Shown piece by piece: positions 12,927-25,772 of a DNA stretch of 64,000 bases. A program made the translations under genes and the position numbers. The stretch is from Cavenderia fasciculata (taxonomy: Eukaryota > Evosea > Eumycetozoa > Acytosteliales > Cavenderiaceae). Position 1 is the first letter of the stretch; the number at the start of each line of letters is the position of its first letter. The DNA lies in assembly GCF_000203815.1 (NCBI RefSeq), contig NW_004457718.1:682001-746000 (forward strand), given 5' to 3'. A model generated the notes under the pieces. That model did no database searches and was not told the DNA's origin. It worked only from the letters and a program-made list of their open reading frames with translations.

Positions 12927-13264
12927 ATCGATGGTAGATGGTACAATGGTTGTCTCCAATCACCAGTGATAATTATAAACTAAATACCAAAGATCTTGTG
13001 CTATACTTTTTAGCCAACTCTGTTATTGAGCGAGAGGATCCTCTGGTTGGTATTTCTGCAGATTTTCAAATAATAGTTGGTCTTTGGAAGTTATATACAA
13101 GTTGTGGATCACTATTTGAAAATCTTATAAGATATTCTTTTTAAATCTTATTATAATAATAATATTAATAATAATGGATATTTCAGTGGATTTAAATACT
13201 AAAAGTCATAATCTATATTTATATTTATACATGAGGAGGAAGGAGGTTTATTTATTATTTATTA
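12927..13264. other. Short convergent intergenic region
   Basis: About 340 bp between the 3' ends of the plus-strand LRR-like gene and the minus-strand uracil-DNA glycosylase gene. A 68-codon open frame at 12938-13144 starts 11 bp after the upstream stop, but it has no recognisable features and I do not call it a gene. The rest is AT-rich, with TAATAA repeats suited to polyadenylation of both neighbours. Confidence 0.4.
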
Positions 13265-14995
13265 TTATTCTTTGTTATTATCCTTATTCTCTTTGTTATC
13301 ATCATTGCAGTTTTTAGAGTCTTTATCGGTATGGTTATTATTATTACTGTGATGATAGTGGTGGTGATGATGGAGGTGATGACTTGAAATCATATTTTGG
13401 TGGTTTTGATCAATCATTATATCCGATTGATCAAGATTCCAATCGATTGGTTGTTGATTCTTTTGATTCTGTTGATTCTGTTGTTGTTGTTGTTGTTGTT
13501 GAATGATAGAGTTTGCTTTACTGAAATGTTTACAACCAAAGAAACTACTATTACTACCACTACTATTATTATTATTAGTGGTAGAAGAGGATGTGAATGA
13601 AAAGGGGTGTGATGAGGTGAGAATACTGTGATGGTTGTCTTCTTTGATGAGTGATTGTTTGGATTGAGCTTGTTTACCCCAGAGCATAAAGACGATACCC
13701 TGACGGTGTTGGGAGAGTAGCTGGATGGCACGGTCGGTGAATGTCTCCCATCCCTTGTCCGTGTGCGACTCGGGTGCCCCCTTTTTGACAGTGAGCACGC
13801 TGTTGAGGAGCAGTACGCCCTGCTTGGCCCATTTGTCGAGTATACCGTGCTTGGTCTGTGCACATACACCCAAATCACTTTGCAGCTCCTTGTAGATATT
13901 GATCAATTGTGCAGGAAGATGTTTTGTCGATGGAAGCGATGCCATTTCCTGTAGCGTTAGATCGGGTTGTCCAAAAGAGAATGCAAGGCCGTTGGCCTGG
14001 TCAGTGCCATGGTAGGGGTCCGATCCGACAATAACCACCTTGACCTGTTGAAAGGGGGTGATATTGAATGCACGAAACACTTGGTCGAGTTTGGGACACA
14101 TCAACATGCCAGTGTCATCTTCCTTTTCGAGAAACTCAATCAAACGTTTGAAATAGGGTTGTTCAAACTCTCCTTGCAATACATCTCTCCATCCACTCGT
14201 AGATACGAGTGATTCCTTTAATCTCTCTCCATATGTCTTTTCTTGTACGGTTGGTGTAATGTCAGTAGTAGAATATTTTGTAACTTGTCCATCTTTTGAT
14301 TGATATTGTAATCGTTTGGTTGGTGTAGAAACAGTCAAGTTTGTTGGTTTATCAATGATAGATTTTAAAAGAGGTGATGAATATAAATTATTATTATTAT
14401 TATTAAAAGTTGGTGATGTTGTAGTTGATAGTGTTATAATGGATTGAATAGGTTGTTGATATAATAAATGACTAGAAGGGAATGATTGTTGTTGTGATTG
14501 TCCTATTACTATATGATCAAATGGATTATTACTACTACTACTACTACTACTATCTATGATTGTTGTTGTTGTTGTTGGTGTTGATGTTGATGTTGGTGTT
14601 GTTAGAGGTGTATCATTCTTTCTTTTCTTTACAAGTAAACTATTATGTTCTTGTTCAAGTTGTTGATTAAATAAATTATGTTGTTGTTGTTGTTGAATCT
14701 TATTACTATTACTATTATTATCGCTTATATTCATTGCATCATTATTGTGATTATGATGATTATAGTTCATTTTTATATCATTACTATATACAAATTGTTG
14801 TTGTTGTTGTTGTTGTTGAGTATTACCTAAATTGTAGTTGTAGTTATTGTAGTTATTATATTGTTGTTTATCGTTATATTTAAATATAAATGGTGTAGTA
14901 TTTAATTGTTGTTGTTGTTGTTGATTCTGTTGATATTGTTGCTGTTGCTGATAATAGTTCTGGTGGTACTGTAAGTTCTCAAAGAATTGTACCAT
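13265..14995 (-). CDS. ung: Uracil-DNA glycosylase (family 1) with low-complexity insertions
   Basis: Single exon, 576 residues; typical family-1 enzymes are about 220-310. Residues 1-260 are Gln/Asn/Ser/Thr-rich. The catalytic domain follows, from WRDVLQGEF onward. The water-activating motif reads GSDPYH (near residue 324) where the family normally has GQDPYH. LLLNSVLTV keeps the uracil-binding Asn. The minor-groove loop begins HPFS rather than HPSP and then carries a Ser/Thr/Asn insertion before FFGCKHFSKAN. Poly-Gln splits the final helix before QPIDWNL, and the tail is His-rich. The family removes uracil from DNA and starts base-excision repair in the nucleus or mitochondria. Asp and His of the active site remain, so activity is plausible but altered uracil recognition is possible. 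Confidence 0.9.
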   Translation of the reverse strand: MVQFFENLQYHQNYYQQQQQYQQNQQQQQQLNTTPFIFKYNDKQQYNNYNNYNYNLGNTQQQQQQQQFVYSNDIKMNYNHHNHNNDAMNISDNNSNSNKIQQQQQHNLFNQQLEQEHNSLLVKKRKNDTPLTTPTSTSTPTTTTTIIDSSSSSSSNNPFDHIVIGQSQQQSFPSSHLLYQQPIQSIITLSTTTSPTFNNNNNNLYSSPLLKSIIDKPTNLTVSTPTKRLQYQSKDGQVTKYSTTDITPTVQEKTYGERLKESLVSTSGWRDVLQGEFEQPYFKRLIEFLEKEDDTGMLMCPKLDQVFRAFNITPFQQVKVVIVGSDPYHGTDQANGLAFSFGQPDLTLQEMASLPSTKHLPAQLINIYKELQSDLGVCAQTKHGILDKWAKQGVLLLNSVLTVKKGAPESHTDKGWETFTDRAIQLLSQHRQGIVFMLWGKQAQSKQSLIKEDNHHSILTSSHPFSFTSSSTTNNNNSSGSNSSFFGCKHFSKANSIIQQQQQQQQNQQNQKNQQPIDWNLDQSDIMIDQNHQNMISSHHLHHHHHYHHSNNNNHTDKDSKNCNDDNKENKDNNKE

Positions 14996-15385
14996 ATTCT
15001 ATCTTTAACTTTTCTATTATCATTTATATTGATTATATATCTATCTATCAATCAATATTAGTATCCACAATAACTTATATTTATGTATGATATATATTTG
15101 ATCAAATATAATGTATGTCTCAAATCAAGTCAGCGAAGATGTCTCTGACCAAAACAAATATTTTTTTTAATTTTGGTCTGTTTTTTTGGTTCGTGGAATT
15201 TCATCAATCCAATCCATCCACCAATTGACCAAATATGGAATAAAGTATATGTTTTAGATTTATATTATAATATAAATGTATCAATTGAGTTTTATTTTAA
15301 TTGAAATATATTGTTAAGGGAGGGTTAGGGGGGTTAGTTGTTTGGTTATTGACTATTATTATTGTTTGTTGTTTTAGAGTTGATT
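14996..15385. other. Intergenic region, uracil-DNA glycosylase promoter side
   Basis: About 390 bp between the start of the minus-strand uracil-DNA glycosylase gene and the 3' end of the DOCK gene. It holds AT-rich sequence, a TTTTTTTAATTTT tract near 15165 and the likely DOCK polyadenylation region near 15290-15385. No gene was seen. Confidence 0.4.
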
Positions 15386-18300
15386 TTAGTTGTTATACAT
15401 GTACTTTGCAGTCTTTTCACTTTTCATAGTATTAAAGATGCTTTCGAGTTTTTCTTGCATGGCAGCCATGGAAGAATTGATGAGGGTGCCGTGAAGTTTG
15501 AGTGCCTTTTCGAGGACGACTATCTGCTGGTCCATAGAGACACGCAGACAGTCGGCGATATGTTTGTTTTCCGGGTGTTTAGAGAGATATGGTTCGGTGA
15601 GGAAGAGTTCATAACGACTGACACCACCGTTTACAGAGGCGTCGATGATTCCATTCAAAGTCATGGTCAGAGGATTGATATTTTCGTTTTGGTTTTGTTG
15701 ATAGCGATCGATACGCGCCAACAATTCTTCATTCTTTTGTACAATAGAGTTGAGGGCATTCTCGATGGGACTGACCTCGACCGAGATGCGGTCCACTACG
15801 AGCGACCGACGTTCAGTGCATGGGAAGGGTGTCTCGCAGACGAGGTAGTGGTTGTTGAGCCACAGGTCCTCAAACTCGTTGGTCGACGAACGGTTGGCCT
15901 GTTTCTTGAACGGTTTGCTATATAAAAATACATTGACCTTGGTGCGGGCGTTGAACTGCTGCACACGCTGCGGTACACGTTTCTTGCCGCCGGCAAAGGC
16001 ACCGTCGCTGCCGTTGAGGTTGAGACTCTGGCGCTTCTGCGCTTCGGCCATGCTCGACACGTTGACCGAGGTGATGAGCACGTGCATGCCGTCCGACTCC
16101 ATCACCTCTTTGCTGGGCGTCTCGGTCGATTTGAGCAGCTCGGCCTTGGGCCACTTGTCGAGTGTCTTGGTGATGAAATCCGACAACCGCTCAAACTCGT
16201 TGCCCTTGTAGATAAACTCGCGGTTCTGAATCGACGCGGGGAAGCGCTTGCCATAGTATCCCACTCTAAAGTACTCTTCAAACACCAGTTCCGACTCGTT
16301 GATCTTTTGATAGAACGTGCCCTGCTGGCGCAGATAAGTGGCCGCCGAGTTCATGTCGCAAATGTTCATGGTAAAGTGGTGGATCAGCTCCTTGAGCAGC
16401 GGGATGGCGCGTTCCCAAGCCTTGCCCTTGTTAAAGCAGGCGAGGATCTCTTTGTATAGCAGTTCCTTGCGTTCTGACTCCTTTTGCACGTGGAATGAGC
16501 CGTACTCGTTGTTGATGCTGTTGATGACCTTGTTGTGGTCCCACTGGTAGAGCGACGCGTGCAGCATCACCGTGACACCGGCCTCGACAAAGTTGCCGTT
16601 GGAAAAGTGACGCTTGCTGCACATATGGACAAAGCGGATAAAGTGGTTGTAGCGCTTGGTCTCTTGCAGGTAGTAGATAAGCTTGGCCACCGACCCAAAG
16701 ATCTCCTCCTCGTCGCCACCCTTGATATCCGACATAAAGGTGGTGAGGAGGGTGAGGAACGAGACAATGTCGCCGATAAACTGCTCGGCCTTTTTGCGTA
16801 TGGCGTCGGTTGATTTGCTCAACACCAACTGCATACACTGCACGTAAAAGAATGTTTGGAAGGTCTTCATGGTGAACGGCAGCTTGCCGTCAACCGAGCC
16901 CGCGCCAATAGTCGGCCATGTCATGCCGTCGCTGACACCCGTGCCAATCTCGAGCAACGAGTCAATCGTGCGTGTCATCAAGTCGCTGTATCCACCCGTC
17001 TGCAACACCTCACTCTCTAGCATGTCATAGTAGATCTTGGTGGCCACACGTTTGGCATCCATCGTATCGGATATCGACAGTTTCATGATTGGATCAATCA
17101 GCACTGGAATAAAGGCTGCACGCTCCTTGATGGGGACGGTCGTCCACACACGCTCAAATACACGTGCCATCTCGATACGGACATCTCCACAACGAGTCTT
17201 GAGAAAGATGGCTTTGGCAGGGTTGACCGATTCAAGTTGTAGATCCTTGCAGTTGAGGTAGGATGTAGTGAGCATGAAAAAGGCACGCCACATACCAAAG
17301 TCATAGGACGTTGATCCCTTGCTTGGCTCTTTACTCGAATAAAATGTAACATCTTCCAAGATACGAGTCATACGTAGTATAGTTTTGAGTTGAAACACTG
17401 TAAATGTCCAGAAATCGGTTGGGAACTTGGGAGAGATAAAGAGGTGTTGCAGACTCTCGTAGAGGTCGACAAAGAATGTCTTGTTGGATTGGACGGAACG
17501 GGAAAACATCTCCCAGTTGTGTACACCGGCCAAACGCGATGTGCCAAGGATAAAGGCATAGATTTTGAGACGCAAGTCGTAGAGTTGGTCCTCTGACATG
17601 ATCGAGACAAGTGCCGACAAGGATAGCGACGGGGATGCACCATTGAGAGACGCAGCCGACGACGATCTACGCGACTTTATAGGTTGGGACGATGAGGCAA
17701 TGACAAAGTTGATGAGTTGGAGTAGTTCGAGAATAGGTGTAAAGAATGACATCATCTCGAGCAACCACTCGTCTTTATCACGACCGCGCATCTCACTCTT
17801 TGTAATCATAATATCGACAATGAGACCGAGGATGGTGAGACACATGTCAGTCTCTTCAACCGACTTGCCAAAGTGGAATTGGAGTGTTTGAAAGACGATA
17901 GGGTGAAGTTGCTTACGCGTGTCCTTGTTGAGCATGAGTTGGCCGTGGAGGTAGCTTGAGAGTAACTTGAGTTTGAGCAAGTTGAACGTCTTGTTCTTTT
18001 CAAGGTGTTGAATGGATCGCATAAACTTGACGGCGATAATAGCCATCTCTTCAATCGTAAAGAATCGTTTGAGATCCGAAAACATACCTTCAAAGTTTTT
18101 GAGTGCGATGGTCTGTGCACCAATGAGCGATGGCGCATTGCTCAGCATAATCTCGCATAGAATATCCACTACATTTTTAAGATTCTTTTGGTACGTGTCG
18201 TTGGCATTGGCCGTGTCCTTGTTGGGGAACTTGGTCTTGCTAGCAACAACCATCTTGAATATGTATTCGAGTGCTTTGAGTGAGGACGAGATACGCGATG

Positions 18301-21300
18301 CGTTGGACGGGTCTTGGAAGTTATCGAGGTTCTTGACAACCGATCGCAAGAGGTGGGAGTGTGCAGACATGCCCGATGGCTGGCCACTCAAACTCGTGGG
18401 GATACCGAAAAACTTGCTGACATAGGTATCGAGTGCCGGACGGTAGTTGGTGGTACGCGAGTCGACCAACACACCAATGATAAAGATAAAGCTGCGGAAG
18501 ATCTCCATCGAGAGCGGAGAGTCGTTGAGTTGCTGGTCGAGAATCGACAAAAAGTTGAAAAAGATCTCTTGCAGGTTACGAACGAGTTCGTGTGACCCAA
18601 GGAAGGTGATGTCCTTGACTAAACTGCTCAAGTCGCCCTGGAACGACTGCCAGCGTGCCAAGTTGACCACCAAATGGTTTTGGGTGAGACATGTCGACAC
18701 AAAGGTTGTGCGGATACGGATGACGTCGCTGGTACCCTTTTTGTCCTTTTTGCCACCCGTCTCGTTGACGCCGTTGATGTAGGTGGCGATGGGCACGTCG
18801 TCAGACGACACTTTGTACAACTGGATTGTGTGCACGCCGTCTTTGATGATAGCACCGTCGTCGCCGATAAACTTGAGGTATCCAAATGCCAACGGTGCAC
18901 GTTCCTTGTCCTTTTTCTCGGAGCACTGACGCACCAAAAAGAAGAGGTGTGACTTTTCATACGACTTTGATGCCATCCACACGCGGACTGTTTCTCCCCA
19001 CTTGCCACTTGATCCCGACACAAGCACGGGTGTGCGGTACTCGGATATCTCTTGCTGGCCGTTGGCAAACTTGATCGTGTCGTTCATAGTCATACCACTC
19101 TCGTTTTTGATCAACATACCAACCTCGACGTTCTTGTCTGAAAACTCTCCCTCTTCAATCTGAACATACATGTCATTTCTGTCGTACCCTGGTAAGATGA
19201 CCTCGGGAAGACACATCTTTTGAGAAATGCTAACGTTTCGCATCGCTATATTCTCGTTTAAAAAGTGAGAGTACTCTCCCAAATAATGTTGAACTGTGAA
19301 AACGACACCCTTGGCACGGGTGATCAACTCGTAGCTGCCAGTGTTCTCCTGGATGATCTGCTCGTGCAGGTTGTGGAACATGGCCTCGTTGGACGACGTG
19401 TACAACGTGATCAACACCTCGAACGCCGACTCTTGCTGCGCCGACAAGTCGATCCTCTTGACACCGCACCCAATAAACTTTTTAAACAACTTGTGTGCGG
19501 CTGCTGGCGTGGGTGGCATCGCGTTGTGCTGCGAGCCGGCCGTCGCACTGCTACGCGACAATGTCGGCGACGAGTTGGGGTCTTTGGACGACAACGACGA
19601 CGTGCGACGGTAGATACGTGTCACCAAATACAACTCTCCCTGCAAGTCACGCGAGTCAAGGTCTTTGAAAATGGTGCGAATCTTTTCGTTTGGATTCTCT
19701 GGCTCGACAAACAAACCAGTTGGCGGAATCAACCCACTGTAACTCTCTGTCACGAATCGATTCTCTGTCTTGTTGTACAATGTAAAGATCATCTCCAAAA
19801 ACTCGCCCGACGAGTACAAAAAGTTGTTGACTGACACGAGCAGCTGTGACGATGTGTGTAATGGCTTGTTGGACGAATCCGACGCAGCCGATGACGAGCC
19901 AGCGCTGGTCGATGGCTGGTTATTCGCACCCGATGCGGGGTTGGACAAGAACGACCCCTGCTTTTTCATGATGCCCGGGCCGCCCATACCAGTCGACCCC
20001 TTCAACGGGTTGTTCGACGCCTGCAATTTCTTGGACGCGCCAATTGGCTGCAACGGAGAGTTAAGGTTGAGTGATGACGTTGACTGTGATCCATTCTGTC
20101 CATTCAATGTAAGTGATGATGCTTGTGGATTAGATGTAACTGATATCGTAGAGTTTGATAATGATTGAGTTGATGATGTAGTATTATTCCCATTAATATT
20201 TAAATTACTACTAGAATTTGATGATGATGAAGATAAAATAGCAGAGGAAGATGGAGATGATCCATTTGATGACGATGATGACGACAAAGAAGGTAGAATA
20301 CTACCACTTGATCCAAGTGAAGATTTACCTTTGATTCTAACACTATTGAGTAAATTCATTGAACTTGAAAACTTTGATACTTTTTCACCGCCACCCGATG
20401 ATTTGTTGGATGACGGTGATCCTACGGGTGAGGAGCTGATCGCAACCGGTGCCGTATTAGATGTGTTGGCCGGTGTTCCCTTCTCACCCGACTCTCTCAA
20501 CGACGTGCTACTTCCACCTCCACTAATAATTCCTATATTTCCTGAACTGGTGCTTGGTGATAGATTAGACATTGATCCACCACCACCACCACCACCATTT
20601 TGACCATTATTTATATTTCCACCACTACCATTTAATGATGATTGATCATTTTTTAAACTTTCTAAAATTTTAATATTTTCTTGTACTGCTAAATATTTTC
20701 TTTCTTGATACTAAAAATAAAATAAAGAGATTAATAAATGAAATATTATATAATATTTGTTTGGTTAATTTTAATTTTTACCATTGTACATAAATTAAAT
20801 ACACCAGAATTTTCTGCATCGGCTAATACCAAATCAGTAGCGGTACTTGTTGGTAAAATGGTATTGGTTGTATTTCTCGAATTTGAATTATAATATGTAT
20901 GGATATTTGACATTTCCTTTCTTAATACAATTGACATTCCAGTCTCTTGTCTGCCTTCATCAATCACTCCTAATATTTTGTCTCTTAATTCAAATGTAAT
21001 TTCCTAAATATAAAAAAGAATAAAGGTTAGAGATGATTGATCATCATTCATTCCTTATATTTGATATATTTACTTTTGGAGATTTAAAAGCCAATAATTG
21101 ATTTTTAAATTGAATTAGACAAGTAATTCTTTGTGATAGAATCTTAAAATCATTATGTTGTTTGTTTTGGGAAAATATTTTTAATAATGTTGCCCATTCG
21201 ACTATAGTTGATGTAACCTCATTGAGTAATGAAGAATTTGTCATTTCTTGATTCGTTAGTGATCTAAATGATAGATAGATAAACAGGTGGTTAATATCAT

Positions 21301-21707
21301 ATCCATTACATTACTTGATTTGTTCTTTTGGTTTCTTACAATTTAGTACTAATTGGAGTTGATGCTTGTGAAATGGAGGAATCTTCGGTATTTGTATTTT
21401 CAGGTAATATTACAACATATGATTGAGGAAAGATTCCACTTTCCTGCGTATTGACAGAAACACCACTGTACCATCCTCCACTTGCTGCTGCATTTGTCAA
21501 TGATGGTGAGGTTGGTGCAGAAGAGTCGCTATTTCCATTGCTGCTGTTGCTGCTATCGGCTGTTTGTGCGTGTATATGTACCAAATCTCCAACTGACAAT
21601 GGTAATTGGAATTTGTGAGACGCATTAAATGGAAACAATACAATACAAGTCTTTGAGATCTCTACCCATTCTTCAGACGTTGTTTTTCGAGTTGTACTTG
21701 TTGCCAT
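15386..21707 (-). CDS. DOCK-family Rho/Rac guanine-nucleotide exchange factor
   Basis: Four exons, 21707-21340, 21263-21074, 21003-20782 and 20710-15386, give 2034 residues. Exon 1 carries an SH3 domain (VLFPFNASH ... GWYSGV ... GIFPQSYV). A Ser/Asn-rich linker follows. DHR-1, the C2-like phosphoinositide-binding domain, lies near residues 767-887 (NDMYVQIEEGEF ... VRVWM). Helical repeats lead to DHR-2 near 1630-2013, which contains the catalytic segment with NEFERLSDFI and RISVEVSPIENAL. The SH3 plus DHR-1 plus DHR-2 layout matches DOCK-A/B proteins, which act with ELMO to activate Rac at the leading edge and during phagocytosis. The region beyond about residue 460 is clearly GC-richer than neighbouring genes. 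AAAAT precedes the ATG, as is usual in dictyostelids. I do not assign a specific paralogue. Confidence 0.9.
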
Positions 21708-24700
21708 ATTTTGTTTCCAAGTGACACAAATTACTCTCTATTATTATTATTATAATTAATATATATATATTTGGTAGGGGGTATCTAATCTATCTTTCTT
21801 TTTTGAAAATTATATAAATATATATGTTGTTGAAATTTTTTGGATGGTTCTGGAAATGAAAAAAAAAAAAATTGAGAGATTCCCTAAAAAAAATTGTATA
21901 CTATAATAATAATAAAAACTAGTTGGTTAGTAAAACTATTATTATTATTATTATTATTTTGATCGATTATTATTATTATTATTCTTGTGATTATTATTAT
22001 TATTATTTTGTATTCTATTCTAGTTGGTGTAATAATTATTATTGTTGGGCAATATAAACCTCTTGCTAACCTGATACACACACACACCACACAGACAGAC
22101 AGAGTGAACACAGAAGAAAACAATACAAAAGGGAAAAGAAAAAAGGAAATAATAATAATAATGGTAATAATAAAAAAAGTCCAATCAATCAATCAATAAC
22201 AATCAATAATATTGTTGTTCTTGGTATTGTTGAAAGGTGGAAGAAGAATAGATGATGATGATGATGATGATAATAATAATATTGGTGATGATGTATTGTT
22301 GGATTTGGGTTGATTGGATTATTTTTGGGGGTGTGTGGATGCAATTTTTGATATCATCTCTCAATCTTTCAATCTATCCATCTCGTGTAATGCTTTTTAT
22401 AATATAAATATATGTTATATACTCTTAAATTATTATTCCTCTACCAAAGTAGTTGGGGTTGGTTGGTTGGTTGGTTGGTTGTTGACCGATGACGATGTTT
22501 TGAGAGGAGGACGGGTGTTACATGTCATTTGTCATGTAAAACAAAAACAAAAAAGGGGAGTGTTGTAGTGATTTGATTGAGATTGATTTAATGATTGGAT
22601 ATTTTTTTGATTTACTGATTTTTGATCCAGTCAGTCAATCAATCCACAAAGAGTGGATATAGGGTGGGGTATATATTTTAATATTATATTCCAACAACTC
22701 TCTCTATTTTATATTATTATTATATTATATTATATTTTACAAGGTGGTGAACTGGGAAAGGTTTGATTTGGTTTGGTTTGTTTGTACCAATAAGTAGTAG
22801 TAGTCACATCAATACCAATTATATAAATATATATATTTTATAATGTTTACAACAACTGTACGTACAAAGTAAAAATGATTACTTGCAAAGGAAATGAGAA
22901 AACAAACAACAAGAGAGGAAGGAGGAGAAAGTAAACAACCACAAGAATGTATATAATCACTGTTGTTGTTGCAGTTGCAGTTGCAGTTGTTGTTGTTGTT
23001 GTTGTATTATTATTAAATTCATTTTGATATTATAGGTTTAGGTTAAGTTTTTGGGTGTTTTGGTGGGTAAGGAAGGAAGGATAAGTATATCAATTAATTA
23101 CCCAACTAACCTTGTTGTTCCAAAGCACGGATGGATGGATGGATGGATGGATTGGATGATGTGTGATATTGTTGTGATAAAAATAACAACAACAATAGTG
23201 TCGAGAATAGAATCTATTCAATCATCGTTTTCCTCCTCCTGCTGATGATATATTAATATTGCTAAAGAGGGTATATTTCTAAAGCAGGTTATGATTGATG
23301 TCTGCTGGCCAGCAGAAGTGATCGGGGTAAAAAATGGGTGGGTGGAATCAATTGATTCCATTAGAAGCAGTCTGTCGGTCAGGTGAGGTGTATGACTGGA
23401 GATATATATATCACTACTACTAAATTTCAATTGTCGCATTTAGAAAAAAACGGTATATAGTGATTGGTGGGGGTTGGGGTGTGGGTGGTTGAATTTGAAA
23501 CGGGTTGATGATGAACAGGCTGGCTGTTTGACCAAATACCACCCCCTGATATCATCAAATTAATTAATCAGCACTTCTTCTATTTCCAAATCCAACACAA
23601 AAGGAGGAGGAGATGAAGAAAGAGGAAGAGATAATTGTTGTGTTGTTGTTGTTGCTTTCTTGATTTGATTTGCTGTTGGTACTGATTGTTGTTATTGTTG
23701 CTTTCTTATTTTGCGATTCGTTGAAGTATTAAATATATATATTTCATCGAATATATATTTAAATACTATACTATACGACTATATAATACTGTACGAGGAA
23801 ACGGATGATGATGCTGATGATAATACTGATGATCACCAACCCATCCTCTTTTATGGAGGGAGTGTAGAAAGTTGAGTAGACATTTTAAAATGCCCGTTTA
23901 CATACAAATAAATAAATAAATAATTACCTCTCTCTTTAAAAAATGTTGGTTATGATGAACTGACAATAATAATAATAAATGACGGTGATGATGATGATGA
24001 TGTATTATTTGTGGAGATGGCGGAAATGATGATCAATATGATATATATTAATTGATGATGATGATGGTGAAGATGAATTGTAATTTAAAATTAGATATAT
24101 CTTCCCAGCCAGATGTATATATGGGAATTGCTGCTACGAATATTATTAATTGGTTTGGTTGTAAATTTGTTTGTTTGTTTGTACTCTCTTAAAGAGTAGT
24201 GGTGGTAGTGGTGATGGGATTGGGGTAGGTAGGTAGGTTAGGTGGGTTGGATAGGGGGGGGGGAGACGATTTCATTGCGGTAGGGTTTGAAGTGTTACAC
24301 TCTGTTACACGCAACACTTTAAATATATATATATATATATTTTTGATTGATTGATAGAACAATTGTTGGTGTCTGTCTCTGTCTATTCTGTCATTGCTGC
24401 ACAAAGAGGGGGGAGGGGTATTTTCAACGCACCACCATTGTCATTCTTTCATCGATGCACTTTGTTCATTGTCGCCACCCATTTACCAACAACCCATCAA
24501 ATATTTGATTTCGTCACTGTGTCCTAGTTTGGGTTATGCAATGTATGTAATCCCCAATCAACTGTTAAACGTCACACAAAAAAGTAAAGTAAACTTTGGT
24601 ACTGCCACATTAAATCGATGTGTTTGTTGATTGATCCGTCACACATATATTTGCGATATATGTGATAGTGGTTGGTTTGTCTTCTTCTTCTTCTTGTTTG

Positions 24701-24990
24701 TTGCTACGACTACTGTCTGTGTTTGTTGTTATATATTCTTCGTTGTTGAACCACATGTTCACACTTACTTTTAAATTGTCTGTATATATGTAGGGAGGGG
24801 AGTCGACTCTTAACAATTACTCGTAACTTTCTTCTCTCTCTCTCTCTCTCTCTCTAACTTTAACTCTACTCTCTTTCTCTCTCTAGTAATAGATAGATAG
24901 ACAAGACAGATAGATAAATAAATAATGCAAAGGATAATAAAATAAAATAAAAAAGGATTCGAAAAAAGAGGGGCATCGCACACAGATTTT
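21708..24990. other. 3.3-kb intergenic region upstream of the DOCK gene
   Basis: Dominated by ATT/AAT, GATGAT, GGTT, GTT and AT repeats and homopolymers. A near-palindromic AT block at about 23727-23768 could form a hairpin with arms of about 16 bp. Open frames of 60-80 codons (for example minus 23218-23439) have no family features and are not called. The stretch near 21708-22300 should hold the DOCK promoter. The length is unusual for a compact dictyostelid genome. Confidence 0.45.
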
Positions 24991-25111
24991 TCAAGATGGG
25001 TTTGTTTTTTGTTTTTTGCGTGGAGTAACTGACCGCGGTGCCGTCTCAGCAAAGAGTGGTTTGATCAAAAGACTTTCATTGGGTTGTTGTCCGATGAGAT
25101 TTTGTGTGTAG
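24991..25111 (-). CDS. Orphan exon-like open segment
   Basis: On the minus strand an acceptor-like TTTTTTCGTAG ends at 25112. It is followed by 39 codons of balanced composition (ending RSVTPRKKQKTNPS) and a TGA at 24991-24993. The block is less AT-rich than its surroundings and contains no simple repeats. It has no start codon and no obvious partner exon. The stop codon of the neighbouring upstream gene on the same strand lies before any donor that would join the two. It may be a last exon of an unseen or alternative transcript, or a relic. Function unknown. Confidence 0.25.
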
Positions 25112-25313
25112 CTACGAAAAAAAGTTGGTTGTCACAGGAGAGATATTTTCAGCACTTAAGTTCGCGTAGATAAGATAAGATATCTGGGATAATGACGAAT
25201 CACACGATAATCATTATAATATCAAGGGTTAGGTCTAATCAGATTTCAAGTATTAATTATTTTATTATTAGTACGATTGTTATTTGTTATTGTTATTATT
25301 ATTACAATTGGTG

Positions 25314-25736
25314 TTAGGGATGTTGTTGTTGTTGTTGTTGGTAGTTTGGATAATAGTATGTAGGTTGAGGTGGAGGGTATTGCGGATATTGAGTGTTTGG
25401 ATGTTGTTGTTGTTGTTGTTGTTGTGGAGGAGGGTATTGGTACGATGGTGTTGTTGGTGGTGCATGATGGGGAGGTTGGTATTGTTGAGGATGATGGTAG
25501 TGATGATCGGCATAGATAACCGTTGTTGTAGTCTGTCCAAGATTTGGAGCAGACACTGATTGATGTGGATGTGGATAATGGTATGTTTGATAGGGTGTTG
25601 TACCATTATTATTATTGGTTGGTATCGCATTTGGTGTATATGAAACTTGTGGATATAGTCCAGATGAATATGGTGTTGCCGTTGCAATTGGAGTAGTATT
25701 ACTATCAATATCAATATTATTAATATTATTAATATT

Positions 25737-25772
<36 letters not shown>

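Noticed and set aside
12938-13144. 68-codon plus-strand frame after the LRR-like gene
   Set aside because: No recognisable protein features, no low-AT composition, and it lies in a likely 3' region.
15362-20603. Many plus- and minus-strand frames of 60-190 codons overlapping the DOCK gene
   Set aside because: They are other-frame shadows of a GC-rich coding exon; the DOCK frame has full domain homology.
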